A DNA stretch of 64,000 bases from Gigaspora rosea (lineage: Eukaryota > Glomeromycota > Glomeromycetes > Diversisporales > Gigasporaceae), in assembly GCA_003550325.1 (NCBI GenBank), contig QKWP01000868.1, forward strand, positions 55,294 to 119,293, in the 5' to 3' direction. The notes under the pieces are model-generated. The model was not told where the DNA came from. It ran no database searches and worked only from the letters and a program-made list of their open reading frames with translations. The position numbers and the translations under genes were made by a program. Positions 1 through 11,361 of this stretch are shown one piece after another. Within the stretch, counting starts at the first letter, position 1, and every line of letters starts with the position of its first letter.

Positions 1-1772
1 CTTCAGATGGTGTCTGTATACCAATAATTGCATGTACGAAAAGATGAATAATTCTATAGGATGCTGGAGACATTGACCTAATGCTGTAGAAATTTTCTGT
101 TGTTTTTTCTTCTACAATGTAACCTCGTTGATCTTTTGCATCTCTTTGCTGCGTTAATGGATTAGCGTCTAAACGAGTATTTCCTTCAGCCGGTTGATTA
201 AAAGATCTGCCTCCGACTAATCTCCCGCACGTTATACATCGGCCAGCGTGCGTTACATGTCCACTTTCACCAACAAAGTATATTTCTCCACATATACATT
301 GATATCTATTGATAAAAATATTTTTAAATAGTTAATACTAATATTATGCTTAATTATGAACAGGCACATAATGTTTCCATTATAAAGAATCAGAATATTT
401 TGCTTATTGGTCGAATAAACTGATACACGTCTTGTAGACTCTATATCGATGACTTTACCTTGTTATTCTCATGGCATAAGGGTTCTCCACATTCATCATT
501 GCATTCATTATAACTGTTAGCTCATCAGAAGGGCATGCCAAAATAAAATCATCTTGGCATGTTTGTAATGCTTGAATATATGTAGCCAATGGAGAAGAAT
601 TTTGAGGAATAGAAATATGCAATGCAACTATATGTGCAATTACTGAAGATATTCTTATTATTATCATTTGCAACAAGTTTACAAATTGCATGCTCGTTTG
701 ATAAAAATTCCAACATTCGCTGTTTATAGAATTGAGGAAATTGAGGTCTATTTAAATAAGGTTTAATCTTTTGTGCTAACAATGTTTCAGATTGATTCCA
801 TTCACGTGTTGCTCTAACTATATAAAGCCTCATTATAATTATTCCTGCGAATGAAACTCGAAGATTGATTGAATTTTCTGTAGTTGGATCCAAAATATCT
901 TCTAATAATGCATCCAAATCTTTACTATCTCCACAGCCTAACATTTTTTTAGTTGCATTTTCGACCCGTTCATACTGTTTAACAAACCAATATGGATTAT
1001 ATCCTAACCGACTATCATTCCATACAAGCTCACTAAGCCATGGCATGATTTGTTGTTGCACTTCACAAAATCGGTTAATATCGTTGATAGAAAATCCTTT
1101 TAATCGTAAAGACTTAAGCAGATAGTATTTTAAAGAATGAATTAAAGGATTCTGTAATTCTAAACATTGATTCAAATCATTAATGCTAAACTTTTCTTCA
1201 TTTCCGAATTCAAATTCTATTGGGTCTTTTAACGATTTTTGAATTGACGTAAAATTCCATAAATTATTTATAAATACTTTCAGAAGTGCAATAGCAGATA
1301 TTCTTTGTAATTTTTTGACATTCGCAGTAACTAAAACCTCTATTGCTTTTTGAAAGTATTTTGATAGTTCTTGAAAATCTTGTAATGAGAAAAATTGTGT
1401 TTGAATTACATCACAACATAAAGCAGAAATTTGTGAATCAGGATGCTTTTTATTCAAAATATCATCTATGACTAGTAAACGTTTTGATTTTTCTAAAATT
1501 TCAAGAGGGTTATTAATTAGGTTAAAGAAAATCCTATTATTTTCATTATATTCTGTGAGAAAGATGTGATGAATTGTTGGAAAGCTCAATGATGGTAAGG
1601 GTTCTTGTGTAAAAATTTTTTCATAAAGAATAAGACGAATGGGTGATTCAAGTGATAATATGTTTAAACACCAATTTACAAAAGATCGTTGCAATGATGA
1701 ATTATCTTCATTTTGTTGCAATTCATATATCTTTTCAAATGCTAAATATATAAATTGTTCCGAAATTATTTA
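1..1772 (-). pseudogene. RNF213-like C-terminal region with RZ-type zinc finger, runs off the left edge
   Basis: The main reading frame runs from 1721 down to 549 (helical, no other motif I recognise). The coding signal then moves to another frame (691 to 459), with the switch somewhere in 620-690, and is spliced across a 153-bp intron (306-458, GTAAAG donor, AATAG acceptor) into an exon 305-1 that leaves the window. That last exon reads YQCICGEIYFVGESGH, then a CxxC pair in RCITCGRLVGG: the Cys-x-Cys/His/Cys-x-x-Cys layout of the RZ finger known from RNF213 and ZNFX1. The 1721 frame is the same frame as the one ending at the TAA at 1770-1772, so this is the continuation of the BTB-BACK gene next door behind a single nonsense codon. 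Domain family is established knowledge; the assignment of the helical part to RNF213 is inferred from its linkage to the RZ finger. Confidence 0.7.
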
Positions 1773-3457
1773 TTTATTATTTTTTTCAAGATTTCTAATT
1801 TCAATAAGTTTTTGCAATTCAAGAGAATTTGAAAGATCATTGTATATTCGCAACTTATGAATATTTGGATTATCAAAAGAATTAGGTAATTTGCTTGATA
1901 AAGATAAAATATATGTGGTATCACGTTGCCATATCAAAAATTGATATTTTATATGGTTTATATCATTTATAGCAATTTTACAAAGCTTTTCTATCATCAT
2001 CATCGAAAGTTGTTCTAATAAATGATTTTCAAAGTTCAACTTTTTACTTTGCTCAAATTCCAACTTGAGCATCGCTTCAATTGCTGTAGGACATAGCTTT
2101 GACAAATGTAATTCAGTTTGCACAATTTCTGAATTACTCCACCAATATACATGAAGCCTAAAAGGATTTGGTATTTGTTGTCCTATATTATGACCGATAA
2201 TCCAAGATAAGAATTCAATGTCTTCAGATGTTGGTGAATAAGTTGATAAAAAATCCTTGAAATATAATTCAGCCGATTCAATCAACTGTGGTAGCTTCAG
2301 TGTTGGATCTGCTGACATGATACTTGTAAAAAATATTTCTATATGGTCATCAATAATAGTAGCTTTTAGTTCTCCATCATCATCTAGGTTTTCTTCCTTT
2401 TCTTTTAACATTACTAATTCTTCTTCGTACAAACTCCTGAATTTATCAATTTGGCCCATAATATATACTAAAGACGGTATAATAATCGAAGATTGTCTAG
2501 ATGGGAGTTGTTCAGTTTTTCTTTTACGAGGAGGTAAAATTAAAGATGTGATAGGCATATCTGGGGCTACAAATTTTGACATAATGTCATCCCACACATT
2601 CTCATTGAGAATATTTCTATAAGGTTTGATTTTCTTTAAGATATCTTCACCAGTAATTTGAAAATATCTAATATGAGGAAGACAGTTTTGAAGAGTATCT
2701 CTTAGAGACGTAAAATTTTCATTGGTCCACTCTTTAAGGTCAGTTGGTGAATTTGGAGTCTTTGCTTTTCCCCATAGAATAAGTTTATCCCAAATTTCAG
2801 ATTCATCCATTTGTAATTCATCGTTTTTTAAAAGAGCAATTAAAGCATTTTCTTGAAGGGTGATGAAATCCTCAGAGTTAAACACCATATTCGGATGTCT
2901 TGCAAGAATGTCATTATAAAATTCTTGCAAGGCTTTAAAGTTTTCATAAGAAAGCTTATATAATAAACACGAGAAAAATTCAAGCGAAGCCAAGATGCAT
3001 TAATATCAATAAGGAGAGACTGAAAATGCTTGACTAATTCTGAAAACTTAAGTTCATTAACACATATCAATAGATTAAATATAGTTGAGAGGTCAAAATT
3101 TTCTGAAACAATTATGCCACCATAAATGTAACTAAATAATGAATTATATATAAATTAATTATTTATTATAATAAATCTTTCTGTGATAAATTTTGACTTC
3201 TGTACTTACTTAATAATAATATTAAAGATTTCGACAGAAACATTAGGTAATTTAATTTCAATAATGTTATCTTTCTTAACTACGTTTGCTAATTTCTGAC
3301 GAAAATAAGGAGAACGTTGATATAAGATTGCTGAATGTGCTCTAAAAAGATGAGCATTTGATTGCTCTCCGACTTCAATTATCACATCATAACCATATTC
3401 ACTTTCAAGAAGTTGAGTAAAATCTTGTGAAAGCTTGTCTAAAAATTTCAAGTTCAT
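1770..3457 (-). pseudogene. BTB-BACK protein joined to an RNF213-like segment (broken chimeric gene)
   Basis: Exon 1 (3457-3210) begins MNLKFLDKLSQDF and carries the BTB fold core (YDVIIEVGE, FRAHSAILYQRSPYFR). A 78-bp intron follows (3132-3209, donor GTAAGT, acceptor TTTAG). Exon 2 finishes BTB (YIYGGIIVSENFD) and enters BACK (ASWLRLNFSRVYY). At about 2955-2966, in a TATATA run, the frame shifts; the BACK domain then continues in another frame (KLSYENF, SEDFITLQENALIALLKND, IWDKLILWGKAKTPN, LPHIRYFQI) to about 2526. BTB-BACK proteins are usually CUL3 adaptors, and in this lineage normally continue into a TLDc domain. Here the same open frame instead enters about 250 residues of unrelated sequence that leads on to the RZ-finger exon. 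It stops at 1770-1772. The frameshift and the stop suggest a pseudogene, unless they are assembly errors. Confidence 0.75.
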
Positions 3458-4164
3458 TTTGTTGATTCAATAGAGTGTGTTAGAGTGTGCGCGAAAGTAT
3501 ATATAAATATAATAACCTCTGATGCAGTAAGTGCATAAAAGATAAACTAAATATAGTACGTACGTAGTATGTACAGTAATAGTGCAGGAAATTTAAAAAT
3601 TTCAAACCACTATATAAAATAAAGATCAACTTACACATAAAAGATAAGCTAAATTCAGTAGTGGCTTATTTTAAGTTTCAGCAACATGCACAGAATAGTT
3701 GATATTAAGTATGTACTTATTCTTCTTGGCGTATTATTTCTATGCAAAAAATTTGAGAATTCTAGGTTCTTCACTCTATTGGGATAGATAATTTAAAAAA
3801 ATTTGTTTCCAATGTGCTACCATTAATGCATTATCTCTAGATAGAAAGGTTGAGGTTTTTAAATGTCCCTCACACCATACGTGCGTACGTACGTTCTATC
3901 TAAATTAATATCGTTTAGAAAACTGGAAGCGGAATTTTATCAAGTAATTTTAAACCATTATTGTAGAATCTTGAGTTTTCTCCCTAAATTTTGAAAAATT
4001 GGTTACCACTTGTGAGTCATTTAATTGACATCATATATATCTATATTGTAAGGTTTACTAATTTCCCTCTAGTTGCTTAGAAATCTTGCCCTGGTTGGGC
4101 GAAACTGATTACAAATTCTTCATGACTGAAGAAATTAAATTCGGCAAAAAAACGTACTATATCA
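3458..4164. other. Upstream region of the BTB gene, no gene seen
   Basis: AT-rich. It holds a short imperfect duplication (ataaaagataaactaaa near 3536 and again near 3636) and alternating ACGT runs (near 3563 and 3885). I see no coding signal on either strand. Confidence 0.5.
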
Positions 4165-4352
4165 TAACAGCTGTTTTCGTAATTCTGCGACACCTAAAAA
4201 TTTGACAACAATAATTTCGGCCGAATTCGATAAGTTATTATTTCGGTCTTACAAGACATATATAAGAACTCGCGTAACACTAGAAACACCAGCCGAAATT
4301 ATCGTCTGCAAATTTTTCTAGGTGTCTCAGAATTTATGGAAACAGCTGTAAA
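4165..4352. mobile_element. Palindromic MITE-like element
   Basis: Ends are inverted: TAACAGCTGTTTTCGTAATT on the left and the complement of AATTTATGGAAACAGCTGTAA on the right. A second inverted pair lies inside (AATAATTTCGGC against GCCGAAATTAT). No coding capacity and no clear target duplication. Confidence 0.55.
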
Positions 4353-4460
4353 TAAGCTTACAGGTAACTGCCGATTTTTGAAAAAAATTCATACGGGATC
4401 TTATAATTCAATTAGCAGTGAATAGTAGCGTAATTTATAATTATTGTATGGATTGTAATG

Positions 4461-4540
4461 AATAACCCAGTTACACACAGGTTCATATTCCGTGCCGAAG
4501 GCACGGGATTTATATGAACCCGTGTGCAACGGGTTATTCA
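4461..4540. repeat. Long GC-rich hairpin
   Basis: The sequence from aataacccag to cgggttattc folds on itself around a GAA loop at 4497-4499, with arms of about 37 bases (CACACAGGTTCATATTCCGTGCC pairing with its near complement). The motif CCGTGC/GCACGG recurs at 4570-4645. Probably a MITE terminus; no gene. Confidence 0.5.
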
Positions 4541-4726
4541 ACATACCCACATAATAACTATTTTATTGCACGGTGTATGACGTAACAATCCCGTGCCAAT
4601 AAGTAATTGAAAAAGCACGGGTTGTGACATAAGACCCGTGCAATAATCTATTTTGTCCAATCAGATAACATTTTATATGTGCGATGCTATGTAATCCAAC
4701 CTATATGTTATTAATGAAGATTTTAA

Positions 4727-4830
4727 ATAGATGCACAGCTCAAACGGTTCGATAGTTTTGGATAAAATTTTGTACAGACCGTTATTACTTCTTTGCAAAC
4801 AAAGTTATAGAGCCATTTCTTTAAAAAGAA
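4727..4830 (+). repeat. Dispersed repeat copy, second copy interrupted by the hAT element
   Basis: From gatgcacagctc to atagagcc this segment matches 4902-4918 joined to 8383-8465 (both read agctc, aacgg, ataaaattt, cagacc, tatagagcc in order). The second copy is the target into which the 3.46-kb hAT element inserted. Confidence 0.55.
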
Positions 4831-4954
4831 ATTAAATTAAGCCTTTTTTTTTTTATGAAAAATAAAAAAATAAAATATATAATTATTGCAAATTTTTAAA
4901 TTGATGCACAGCTCTAACTATAGTTGGTGGTAGAATTAATTTTACAAATTAATA

Positions 4955-5105
4955 CGGTTACGGCATTGCCGTATTTTTTGCCGTAATTGCTGTGAGCCGT
5001 AAAGCCGTAATGCCGTAAAGCCGTAATGCCGTAATGCCGTAAAGCAGTAATGCCGTAATGCCGTAAAGCCGTAATGCCGTAATGCCGTAATGCCGTAATG
5101 CAGAT
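4955..5105. repeat. GCCGTAAT subterminal minisatellite, left
   Basis: About 16 tandem copies of gccgtaat or gccgtaaa. It sits about 40 bp inside the left end of the 3.46-kb hAT element. Confidence 0.8.
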
Positions 5106-6149
5106 CTGCTATAATACCGTTTGTTAAAATGCTGTATTGCATTATGGTTTCATTTAAACAATATATTATTAAATTTGAATTAAGTCGACTTCATTGATTT
5201 AATACATGAAATGACTATGAAAAAAGGGGTTTGTAGGTCTAGGTACTTAAACATCGTGATTTATTTTTTTTGGCCAATTAGACCAGTCTATAAGTCAATC
5301 ATTGTACCAGTACGATCACGTTTCTTGTGAAACATGAAATGTGTATAGGGATGGTTGGAATCAACATTATCTATGTCGCTTATGCTGATTTCCTTGGAAT
5401 CCTTTTTTGGTAAACGTTATGATTCTCGCTTATCCGTTATTGGAAGAAAGTTAATTTTTTAATGACGAATGGAGTAATTGTATTAGGTATGTCGTTATGA
5501 TGAAATAGTTGCGTCATTTTTCTTTGAGCGTTATTCAAAAAATGTTTTTGTATGTAGCGTACAAAATTTATAATGATAAATGTCGTATATTTGAGTATGT
5601 TGGTTTGCACATCGCTTTGATTATAGGTGATAGTTCGTTAGCAAATTATGGGCTCAATGTTATTGTGGGTTTGAATCTTTTTTTTTTGTTTGATGTATGT
5701 ATCATGTGACATTCCATCCGTGAAATTTTTATGATATGCATGTGTAACGTGAATATAAATAAATTCAGAGAACCTTTTGGGTGGAAATTGAGATTTCTGT
5801 TTGTTTGTTTAAAAGGGTTAAGTCTCTTTCTTTGATTGGGTATATAGGGTGGTATTTATTCTTACATGCGAGAAAGCATGGGTGTATATAGTAACAAATA
5901 TTTCGATTAACGTAAGATTTCACAAACGAATGTATTCCGTTAACGTGATTTAATTTGAACATACGTACGTATGAAGCAGCTTTACTGAATTGTTTCCTAA
6001 ACATTATGTAAATAAATATTTCAAATCAAATGTAAAAATAGGTATCGATGAATGTAATATGATGATGTATTTGATGATCATTATGACTATATTCGATAAT
6101 CGATCGATAATCATTATGACTATAATCGATCAATGATCAGGATTATGAC

Positions 6150-6833
6150 CAGTGTTAAAGATTTGATGTTCCCAGTGTTCCCAGGAACATTTAAAAAAAT
6201 TTAGGAACATTAAATTTGGAATTTATGTTCCCTATTAGGAACAAAGTGGGAACATAAAAGTTATGATTTGTGTTCCCTATAGAGATAGTTTTTTTGCATG
6301 AGAAAGTGAGAGAAAGAGAGTGAGAGTGAGAGTAAGAGTAAGAGTGAGAGTGAGAAAAAGAGTGTGTATGTGTGAGAGAATAAGAGTGAGAGTGAGAGAG
6401 AAAGAGTGAGAGAAAAAGAGTAAGAGTGAGAGTGAGTGAGAGAGTAAGAAAGAGAGTGAGAGAGTGAGAGAGTGAGAGTGAAAGAGAGTGAGAGTAGGAG
6501 AGTGAGAGAGTGAGAGTGAGAGAGTGAGTAAGTGAGAGAGTGAAAGTGAGTGAGAGTGAGTGAGAGTGAGTGAGAGTGAGTAGAGTGAGTGAGAGTGAGA
6601 GTGAGAGTGAGAGTGTGAGAGTAAGTGAGAGAGTGTGAGAGTGTGAGAGAGTGAGTGAGTAAGTGAGAGTGAGAGAGAGTGAGAGAGAGAAAGAGAAAGA
6701 GGGAGAGAGAAAGAGAAAAAGAGAGAGAGAGAGAGAAATTTAGTTATAGGAACATTAAAAATTTTCTGGGAACATTAATTTAATATTTTATGTTCCCAAA
6801 GAACAAAAAAAAAATTTCAAATCTTTTTCACTG
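6150..6833. mobile_element. hAT MITE with GA-repeat core
   Basis: Ends are CAGTGTTAAAGATTTGA on the left and the complement of CAGTGAAAAAGATTTGAAA on the right. It is flanked by the exact 8-bp duplication ATTATGAC (6142-6149, 6834-6841). The motif gttccc/gggaac recurs just inside both ends. CAGTG-type ends with 8-bp duplications are a hAT signature. It is nested inside the larger hAT element at 4919-8382 and is therefore younger. Confidence 0.85.
6292..6738. repeat. GA-rich purine tract (GAGTGA/GAGAGA)
   Basis: About 445 bases of degenerate gagtga, gagaga and gtgagt repeats. Nearly every base on the + strand is a purine or T. It fills the middle of the hAT MITE. Confidence 0.9.
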
Positions 6834-6841
6834 ATTATGAC

Positions 6842-7829
6842 TATATTTTGATGCACTGAATCCTGCCATTTTGCAACCATCCATGTCTACAGCCAGCCTG
6901 CATTACGCAGGTGGAAAACTACCGGCTAATCTTAAGCATCAATCTCAAGCAGCAACAGCTTGACTGCAAAACTCAGGGTCAACAGCCGGCCCATGTTGCG
7001 GGTGGGAAACCACTGGCTGACTCTACAAATAGCTAAATCAATTATACATCAAATGCACTGATGTATGCTGTATATCACACCAAAACAAGCTAATAAACCT
7101 CAGTATCCAGCATTATATGCTGGTGTGTTTCCAAATAAGTAGGAATCACAAACGTGCGCTCCTGTTCGTTTAACCAGAATGCAAATGACAATCATTCATC
7201 AAACAATTAGTTAATTATCATAAATAAAAATTTAAATTAAATAACATCTAACAATGTTTAAATTTACGAAGAACTATAATCAACTTTAAATAACTAAAAA
7301 TGTTACATGATTGTCATTTGAGTAATTTATGTCAGTAAAAATCAATTACATTACCTGACTCTAATCACTCTAAACACAAACAAAATTAACCCTAAAAACA
7401 CAAAAACAAAAATGAAACAAATATTCTCAAACAAATCCAAACCAAATTTACAAACAAAAGCTTCAAAATCTAAAATTTAACTACTAAAAAATAACAAAAA
7501 TAACAATAATAAATGTCAACGGCTGATCTTAAATTAGCTGATGCTAAAACTTTGTCCTATTTTGATATAAAATTTTAAAATTTTTTATAGAAGTTTTCTT
7601 CACTTTTGTCTTAAAAGTTAGGCTAAGGTTTAGATAGAGATTTTATATTCATAGAATATATATGGATTCTACAAAACTTAAAGTTTGCTATCCTAATTTG
7701 AGAACGTCTTTAGCAAGCTAATTGATTGGAATGATATCATTGTTAACAGCATTTATGGCTTATATAAGATGATACTTGCCTACATACATACTTAGTGTTT
7801 AAAATCGATTATAACTATTGTATTCTGCT
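6842..7829. other. Non-coding interior of the 3.46-kb element
   Basis: A GC-richer block at 6870-7150 contains two related copies of a cagccagc/cagccggc, cggct/tggct unit. An A-rich, C-containing stretch follows (7370-7520). It could be an old retroposon, but I found no A/B box pair or target duplication. No gene. Confidence 0.3.
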
Positions 7830-7994
7830 TAATGATGCCTGACGCAACTCACGTGACCAGATGCAACTGCTCACGTGACCCTTAAAAACATATGGTTGAG
7901 TTGCGTTATGCGTCTTCATTAGTGATGCAACTTATGGTTTCGTCAGATTGCGTAAGGTTTCGTCAGAATTCATCAGTTGCGTTAAGCATCTATA
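7830..7994. mobile_element. hAT MITE, 165 bp
   Basis: Inverted ends TAATGATGCCTGACGCAACT and the complement of TATAGATGCTTAACGCAACT. The exact 8-bp duplication ATTCTGCT lies at 7822-7829 and 7995-8002. CACGTGAC occurs twice near the left end, and CGTCAGA twice near the right. Confidence 0.85.
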
Positions 7995-8157
7995 ATTCTG
8001 CTACAGAATACACTTTAAATAACTTTTATGCTTACCGATTAATTAATGTAAATGATTGTATGGCAAATAACAACATATTCATAAGTTTCCGGTTTGGAGT
8101 GATGTAGTTACCTAATTATAACATTATAATATTATACTGCAGTTACGGTATCGCATT

Positions 8158-8275
8158 ATTACAATATCAGATATTGTGTTATTGCGGCATTACGGCATTA
8201 CGGAATTGCGGAATTGCGGCATTGCGGCATTACGACATTACGGCATTATGGCATTACGACATTACGGCAGTATCA
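8158..8275. repeat. GCATTACG subterminal minisatellite, right
   Basis: Tandem cggcatta/cggaattg/cgacatta units. They are inverted relative to the left array of the same hAT element, as expected for paired subterminal repeats. Confidence 0.75.
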
Positions 8276-8390
8276 GTTATGGCATATAATTTTTACAGCA
8301 ATTAGATACTGTGCTGTAATTAATTCTACTACTGGTAAAATGCTGTAATTGCTGTAATTCAGTAATTCTACCACAAACTATAGCTCTAAC

Positions 8391-9353
8391 GGCTTAATAG
8401 TTTCAGATAAAATTTGGTGCAGACCAGCATTATGTCTCTACAAAGAAATTTATAGAGCCATTTTTCATTTAATTATGAAAACATTTTAATATTCTATATT
8501 TTTTTCTTAATTATCATCTACATATCTAAAAAATCTTCATTAATAAATTTAATTATATAACCATATACAGTATAGTTTTGTTGAAAATAGTGCATCGCAC
8601 ACCCCAGTATCACACGGTATATTTAATCAAACCTATGAAAGGTCACTATGTAATTTTACTAGATCGAATTTTTTAACCAGCGAAATTAAAAATGATTGAC
8701 TAAAAATATCATTTTCTTTAATTATCTAAAAGATTCTTCTGAATATTGCGCTTCTTTTTCTAATTTCTTTTGAGTGAAATCTCATCATAAGAACTATCTC
8801 TAAAAAGTTATCCTCGATTTTTGCAAAAGCTCAAGTAAATTTTATGGTTGTACTTATTGCACGAAATTTTTTAATAAATTATATATTCTATTAGTTGAAC
8901 ACCTAAACTTTTATAAATCATTGTTCTTGATTTGTCTTACAAACTTCATTAACCTGAATTTTCTAATTATTTTCCTCAATTATTAGTGTACATATTATAC
9001 TATATTATATTAATTTGAGCTTTTAATAATAGTTGTATATTTTCCGGTAAATTTTTGGTGCTTGCTTTGTTACACTCTTGTTATGGAATATCAATAACGA
9101 TTTAAATATTATAAGTATACATTATTGACATTATTGGTGAATAATGGTACTATGATCATGATTCGTAGGAAGTTATTACAAAAAAAAAAAAATAATAATT
9201 TCATGATTATAAGAATTTGTCGGATATTTAACTGTGTAAAATTCTTGTTCCCTAAATTAAATTAATATTGTGCTTTAATGTTTAAATATTATCAAATTAC
9301 TATTGAATATTAGAATGTAAGTATAAATTTAAGCATAAATTCTGACTATGCTT
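8391..9353. other. AT-rich stretch without a gene
   Basis: It holds the interrupted dispersed repeat (8391-8465). At 9105-9240 is a segment related to 47615-47830 (both have gtatacattattg, then tgatcatgatt). No open frame longer than about 40 codons looks coding. Confidence 0.4.
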
Positions 9354-9363
9354 ATTATGGTTC

Positions 9364-9983
9364 TTTTTTTTTAAAATTTCCTTGGTAGTATACCCAAGGG
9401 CACTGTTGGCGCTCTTTTATTAACTCATTATTACAATGGTCTTACATATACAACAGGTTTTTCCTAATCTATACCTCCCTCCAATCGTCTATTTTTCCCA
9501 GCTGACTCTAGCGAGCCAACCACGTCCGGTGCCCCATACCTTTCAAATCATAGGCAGCTTGAAGGAACTACATATTCCGCTGGTACGCTATGTAGGTCAG
9601 CTATTTTTCATCTACCCCGAGAGCCACTTTCTATCTTTGGTCGGTGTAGTGTTAGGTTCCTGGTCTCTTGTTTCCTAATTCGGTTAGTAACTTGACTTTA
9701 TACAAGTTTGTCTTGTTCCTTTTTATAGTGGATGGTCTTTATGTTATGACGTTTTTTGTCAGATTTTTTGCTTTTCTGGATATCGCAGAACCTGTGGCTA
9801 TGATACGCAACTCATTGTTGTGGTAGTACCATGTCTGGAAATGGTAGAGATGTTTGATGCCTCATTATAGATCTTTTGCTATTTGTGATCCCAACATGGT
9901 TTTTGTCATCCACTAGACTTGAACTGGCAACCTTGCGAATATGACCCTGGAGCGCTAACCACTGTGCTATCTGACCCAGGGTC
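9364..9983 (-). mobile_element. tRNA-headed retroposon (SINE-like), 620 bp, 10-bp target duplication
   Basis: Read on the minus strand, it starts with a tRNA-like head: an A-box-like TAGCACAGTGGTTAG, then a B-box-like GCCAGTTCAAGTC about 45 bases later. It ends in a poly(A) run (ttttttttaaaa on the + strand at 9364). The identical 10-mer ATTATGGTTC flanks it at 9354-9363 and 9984-9993. Head, tail and duplication together mark an RNA-copied insertion. The body is longer than most SINEs and encodes nothing I recognise. It is not a functional tRNA gene, since no matching 3' acceptor arm is visible. Confidence 0.8.
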
Positions 9984-9993
9984 ATTATGGTTC

Positions 9994-10598
9994 ATTTTAA
10001 TTATTAACAGATAAGTACAAAATTACTATATTATTATGTTATTGTGGTTTATAATCTAAATAGTAACAAATTATTTATTGAATACTATATATGTAAGTAT
10101 AAAAGTATAATCAAGTTTTTATTTTTAATAAAATTAATATTTATCTTTTATTACAAATTTTTTGTTAACTTATAGTCTGTAAGTATAAACTTCTTTATTT
10201 AAATTATGTTTTAGTTATAATTTATATAATTTTTGAAATTTTTTTTAATTTGTTAAAACAATAAAACTTTATCTATAAAATCATATTTAGTTTGGTTTGT
10301 ACAATTTTTTGAAAATTTTTTTTTTAATTTATTTAGACCGCTGCATGTTATAATATTTAAGTTGATTTTTTTTATAGTTTATAAATTTGATGTTTCTTTT
10401 GATAAATGTTATTTTCCATTAAGACTTAAGTATAAGCAGTTTTATATATTTATACATTTAAACTGTATTTTTATTTTACAATAATATATGCCTTATTAAT
10501 TTGTTAATTTATTTAGACTGTAGGTTTAAACTTTATCTTTAAATCATGTTTAGATATAGTTTATACAAATTATTTTGATTTATTAGACTGTAAGGTAG
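9994..10598. other. AT-rich spacer with weak degenerate repeats
   Basis: Motifs such as tagactgtaagtataa and aaattttttttaattt recur loosely every 80-120 bases. No gene or clear element ends. Confidence 0.35.
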
Positions 10599-10982
10599 AA
10601 AGGAGTAATTTGGCAAATAGGATTATTTTGGCAAATTTTGATATCTTATGATCTAATTATCAGAATTGTATGGTTTTTATACCAACTGATTCATCTCGAT
10701 GAGACGAATCGAATGGTACCAAGATCACCTGATTCTGATCACTGGGTCGCAAGATATTTTCAATTATTTGCCATGTTTATACTTTGTCAAAAGTCCCCTC
10801 AAGAATCATTTTTGTGCAACATTTAGTTGATGATATTTTGTTATCTAGTGATCAGAATCAGATAAACTTTATATTATTCGATTCATCTTATTGAGACGAA
10901 TTAAATAATATAAAAATCATTCAATTCTGACCACTGGGTCATATGAGATACCATCAATTCGCCAAATTACCCCTACCTCTCT
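10599..10982. mobile_element. MITE with 23-bp inverted ends
   Basis: Ends AGGTAGAAAGGAGTAATTTG and the complement of AGGTAGGGGTAATTTGGCG. Inside, two internally palindromic halves carry GATTCATCT...GAGACGAAT and tgatca. No clear flanking duplication. Confidence 0.6.
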
Positions 10983-11361
10983 AAAATTTAATCTTTTTGA
11001 TACAACGTATAATCCATTTAATGTCACTTTAAAACATGATGTTATATTACTAATTTTATACAATATAAAATAATTTTAAATCATATATAAAGTTCAATAC
11101 AAAAAGTAAAAACTTTTTTAATATTAAAATAAAAAAGTTTTTATATTAGTTATTTTAACTTCACTTTACCATTCTACCTTAATAATAAATTTTTTAATTT
11201 TTAAATTATATTTGAGTTGTGGCTTTTTAATTTAATAGAAATAGTTTTAACAAATTTTACCTTGATTATTAGAGCTTAAGTATTAGGCCAAATTTTAAAT
11301 GTATTTGATTTGTGCTTTTTTAATTCAATAGAAATTATTTGGCAAATTTTACCTTGATATA

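Larger units (their letters stand above)
4919..8382. mobile_element. Non-autonomous hAT-type transposon, 3.46 kb, 8-bp target duplication
   Basis: Terminal inverted repeats are TATAGTTGGTGGTAGAATTA on the left and TAATTCTACCACAAACTATA on the right. Both ends are flanked by the exact 8-mer GCTCTAAC (4911-4918 and 8383-8390), the duplication length typical of hAT elements. Next to each end is a minisatellite of GCCGTAAT-type units, inverted with respect to each other (4960-5105 and 8158-8275), which looks like an expanded transposase-binding subterminal array. No transposase is present inside; two younger hAT MITEs are nested at 6150-6833 and 7830-7994. Short open frames inside are not gene-like. 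Confidence 0.8.

Noticed and set aside
640-690. A short intron explaining the frame change in the RNF213-like gene
   Set aside because: The GT-AG pairs available here give introns of only 20-40 bp, far shorter than others in the window (68-189 bp). A one-base indel is more likely.
9436-9678. 80-codon frame on the plus strand
   Set aside because: It lies in the body of the minus-strand retroposon and matches no known protein pattern.
9880-9983. Functional tRNA gene on the minus strand
   Set aside because: A- and B-box-like motifs are present, but acceptor and anticodon arms do not pair, and the segment is the head of a retroposon with poly(A) tail.
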